Both the position numbers and the translations under genes were made by a program. Shown piece by piece: positions 25,983 through 64,000 of a stretch of DNA of 64,000 nt (the stretch's first letter is position 1; every line of letters begins with the position of its first letter). Under the pieces are notes generated by a model. The model did no database searches. It was not told the origin of the DNA and saw only the letters and a list, made by a program, of their open reading frames with translations. The stretch is from Protula sp. h YS-2021 (taxonomy: Eukaryota; Annelida; Polychaeta; Sabellida; Serpulidae), in assembly GCA_949752745.1 (NCBI GenBank), contig OX457028.1, forward strand, positions 21,188,352-21,252,351. The letters run 5' to 3'.

Positions 25983-26241
25983 GCTGATTGCAATCATAGT
26001 CATAAGCAGCTTCCTGCTATCATGGCGATTTAATACTTACTGGTATAATTCACCTTCCCTATGAAGTATGCAAAATGCAATCCTAGCTCTATTGTTCTAT
26101 AAGTTCATTGGATCTATGTCGCCAATTGTTAGACGTGACCAATTTCGTGTTTATCAAAATAAATCAGTTTTATTTTTAATCTGAAAATGTATTTTTTTTT
26201 AAACGATTTTAACTATTTTCTGCATTTACTTTTATAAAGGG

Positions 26242-26411
26242 GGTGTATTTGTCATGCTATGAAATATTCACCCCGGGAGTGCATATTTCATAAGGGGGGT
26301 GGATATTTCATAATGTAATATCCACCCCCCCGGTGAGTTTTACATATGTAATCTGCACCGGGGGGGGGGGGAGATTTTTTCGGGGGGGGGGTGAAGATTT
26401 CATGTCACACC
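26242..26411. mobile_element. Small palindromic MITE
   Basis: The left end (ggtgtatttgtcatg, then atgaaatattcacccc) pairs imperfectly with the right end (ggggtgaagatttcatgtcacacc, read as its inverse). The inside holds a second hairpin, 'ggtggatatttcata' and 'taatatccacc'. G- and C-runs border the stems. Confidence 0.5.
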
Positions 26412-27590
26412 GGCAAGGCAAAATCTAGATTTGGTCGCTTTTTTGCCAACCGTGATCAACAACATTCTAGAGCCAGATTAAAAAAGACGAAGAACATAAA
26501 GCCCTGTTCATAGTGATAACATTCCACATTGTTGCGGCTTGAGGTATACAGAAATTGTGTATTAAGATACCCTCAACTCAGATTACGTGCTTTCCCCTTT
26601 CAGAAATAGGATAAGGTGTTACGTGCCCCGGCTTCTGTGCACATCAGATACATATTCATTTTCACTTTCAAAACCGAAAGAGAGATAAGTGGTGGAAAAG
26701 GAGTGGTGAGCTGGGGGGGGGGGGGGTGGGCGGCGGCAGTAGCAGGCTAATAAAAAATATTGGGATGTACTGATATTGTGCACTGGCCGCTCTAGTCACA
26801 TATCCCTTTTCGTCAATTGTTTAATGGTTTCAAGACTCAAATATAAAGTAGTTGGCCCCTCTGACTCTTGTTATGGAACGGGTTTCAGCTGGGACAGAGT
26901 CAGAAATAAGGATCAGCTGCTGCCAGCTCTCCCCCAGTGACTGACCGCACTCGTAGTTGGTCAGCATTTCAGACACTTAAATAGATGTAACACGGAAGTT
27001 ACTTGGAAGCACTCGCTGAACGTTGTGAAACCGCATCCATGATTTTTTAAACCTATTTTTTCATTGTGTCTGCTATACAGATAAGACTGCGTATACAGAT
27101 TACAGGCTCACTTATCACATGTTTCGATTGCATCTTGTTTTATTTGGATTTCGTTGGGCGCATAAAATGTAAAGAAGTAACAGGGAAAGCGTCAAAATTG
27201 TAATCTAATAAGCCATGATTTGTGTTTTTAAAGACTGTGCAATTGATATAGCATACGTTATAACATACATGTGAATAGGTTCCTACCATTTCTTTATGCG
27301 TTTCACAACTGTTCGGTAACTTTCAAAGTGTGAATTTGGTCACCTCAACTGACCCATTTCTGCATGCCCATTTATCATTTTAATTATGGTTTAAATCAAT
27401 CACTTTCAGTTCATTAAGATGATCCTGTTTATAGCGGGCTACGCCACAGACAAACCACTATTTACCATCAATTCAAAAATTTTTGGGCACATATTAACTT
27501 TTGCGGTTGCAGTTGTCAACACTTAAGGTCCACGTGGGGTCACGAGAGGCCTGATAAAAATTGTCTTACAGCCTGAAATATTAGTTTTTT

Positions 27591-27868
27591 AGCCCTCAGC
27601 CAATATTGGCTGAAGGCTATTGTTATCGGTCTGTCCGTCCGCCCGTAAACTTTTTTGTCCGGGCGATATCTCAAAAACTGTTCATCGGATCTTCACCAAA
27701 CCTTACAGGAAGAAAGTATATAAGGTGTAGATGTGCAACGGGGGGTTCGATTTGTCACATAACCTATTCATCTCGCCATTTCGTCACACCTAAATCTTGC
27801 TTTTGTCCCGGCGATATCTCAAAAAGGTAACTCGCTCACAGTGATATAACTGCTATTGCCTGAGGGCT
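27591..27868 (+). mobile_element. HINE/DINE-1-like element with AGCCCTCA ends
   Basis: It follows a T-run and starts AGCCCTCAGCC, ending GCCTGAGGGCT, a perfect 8-bp terminal inverted repeat (27591-27598 and 27861-27868). Next to the left end is a hairpin (agccctcagcc..ggctgaaggct), then a GTCY tract (gtctgtccgtccgcccg), 'gggcgatatctcaaaaac' and 'catcggatcttcaccaaac'. Terminal hairpin plus GTCY tract is the layout of Helentron-associated elements such as DINE-1. Confidence 0.6.
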
Positions 27869-27990
27869 CTGCATCTCCGATGCCTATTTTTTTAAAACGC
27901 CACAAGGCCTGCTGTCATTTTTTATTTATTTAATGTACACATTGATCTACAAAAAATGTGTCACCGCGGTACTTGTATCTGCTGCATGTA

Positions 27991-28011
27991 TTTTGTGGTG
28001 GTCCATTCTGG
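27991..28011 (+). pseudogene. Truncated copy of ABCC1 exon 1
   Basis: These 21 bases encode FCGGPFW and are followed by the same donor (gtgagtatc) as the real exon 1 at 28531-28560, with one synonymous change (GGT for GGC). No in-frame ATG precedes it; the start codon region is missing. It could act only as a decoy 5' splice site or as part of a 5'UTR. Confidence 0.75.
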
Positions 28012-28530
28012 GTGAGTATCTTTTCTATGTGTGCAATTGCCTTCATTGTTATACTGTAAATCATGACGTTTTCGTCTCGCCATTTCGTCACACCTAAATC
28101 TTGCTTTTGTCTCAAAAAGGTAACTCGCTCACAGTGATGTAACTGCTATTGCCTGAGGGCTCTCCTATGCCTATGTTTTAAAACGCCACAGGGCCTGCTG
28201 TCATTTTTTTACTTATTTGACGCGTTAATGTACACATTGATCTGCAAAAAATGTGTCACCGCAGTACTTGTATCTGCTACATGTCAAAATGAAACCCGCA
28301 TTGTGTCATCAGCTACTATGTATTTTCTCGATTATTCCAAGATGACTTTCATTTTCTGTTTTTTATTTCTGGTTGCAGTGTTGACCGGTATTGCCGTGTC
28401 CTTAAATAAGACAGTCGCGGAGGTTACATCGTCATAGTCACTGAGACGCTGAATATGTTCACTGCCGAATGATATCGATACTGTAAAATATGGATTAAAC
28501 GTGCTGCTTCATTAAAAACAAACATAACCA

Positions 28531-64000
<35,470 letters not shown>

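Overview
This is a 64 kb piece of a repeat-rich animal genome. The evidence is spliced genes with GT-AG introns, metazoan ABCC1-type exon structure, long TA microsatellites, tRNA-derived and DINE-1/HINE-like elements, and no prokaryotic gene organisation. The repeat style (GTCC-rich HINE-like elements, palindromic MITEs, poly-G/C tracts) resembles molluscs and other marine lophotrochozoans. That placement is an inference.

Two genes were recognised, pointing away from each other. On the minus strand, 7323-7433 is the first coding exon of a PDZ-domain protein (PDLIM/ZASP-like start); the rest lies to the left, probably off the window. On the plus strand, from 28531 to the window end, is the 5' half of an ABCC1/MRP1-like multidrug-resistance ABC transporter. 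Fifteen exons were read by hand, with consistent splice sites and phases: about 690 residues covering TMD0 (exons 1-6), the L0 linker (exons 6-8), TMD1 (exons 9-14) and the start of NBD1, stopping just as Walker A begins. TMD0 and linker exons sit in introns of 0.7-10 kb; from 59.7 kb on the exons are tightly spaced and richer in GC at third codon positions.

Layout. 1-7 kb: sequence downstream of the PDZ exon, with a 52-bp minisatellite, two pogo/Tigger-like MITEs and an ATC microsatellite. 7.4-27.5 kb: intergenic, with three TA arrays, a broken Tc1-like transposase and several MITE or foldback elements. 27.6-28.6 kb: an imperfect tandem duplication carrying ABCC1 exon 1 and a truncated second copy of it. 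28.6-49.4 kb: TMD0 exons among minisatellites, HINE-like elements, a SINE and a nest of elements inside one hAT-like element (36.1-39.7 kb). 49.4-59.7 kb: a 10.3-kb intron filled largely by one expanded HINE-like element with about 54 copies of a 114-bp satellite, including three near-identical 1708-bp higher-order units. 59.7-64 kb: linker, TMD1 and NBD1 exons.

The most unusual observation is that three exons of this one gene (exon 1, the exon ending 60866 and the exon ending 62513) each have partial tandem copies that take the 3' end of the exon plus its 5' splice site and the first intron bases. In the copies of the exon ending 62513, 11 of 12 variable sites fall in third codon positions, although no 3' splice site is visible for them.
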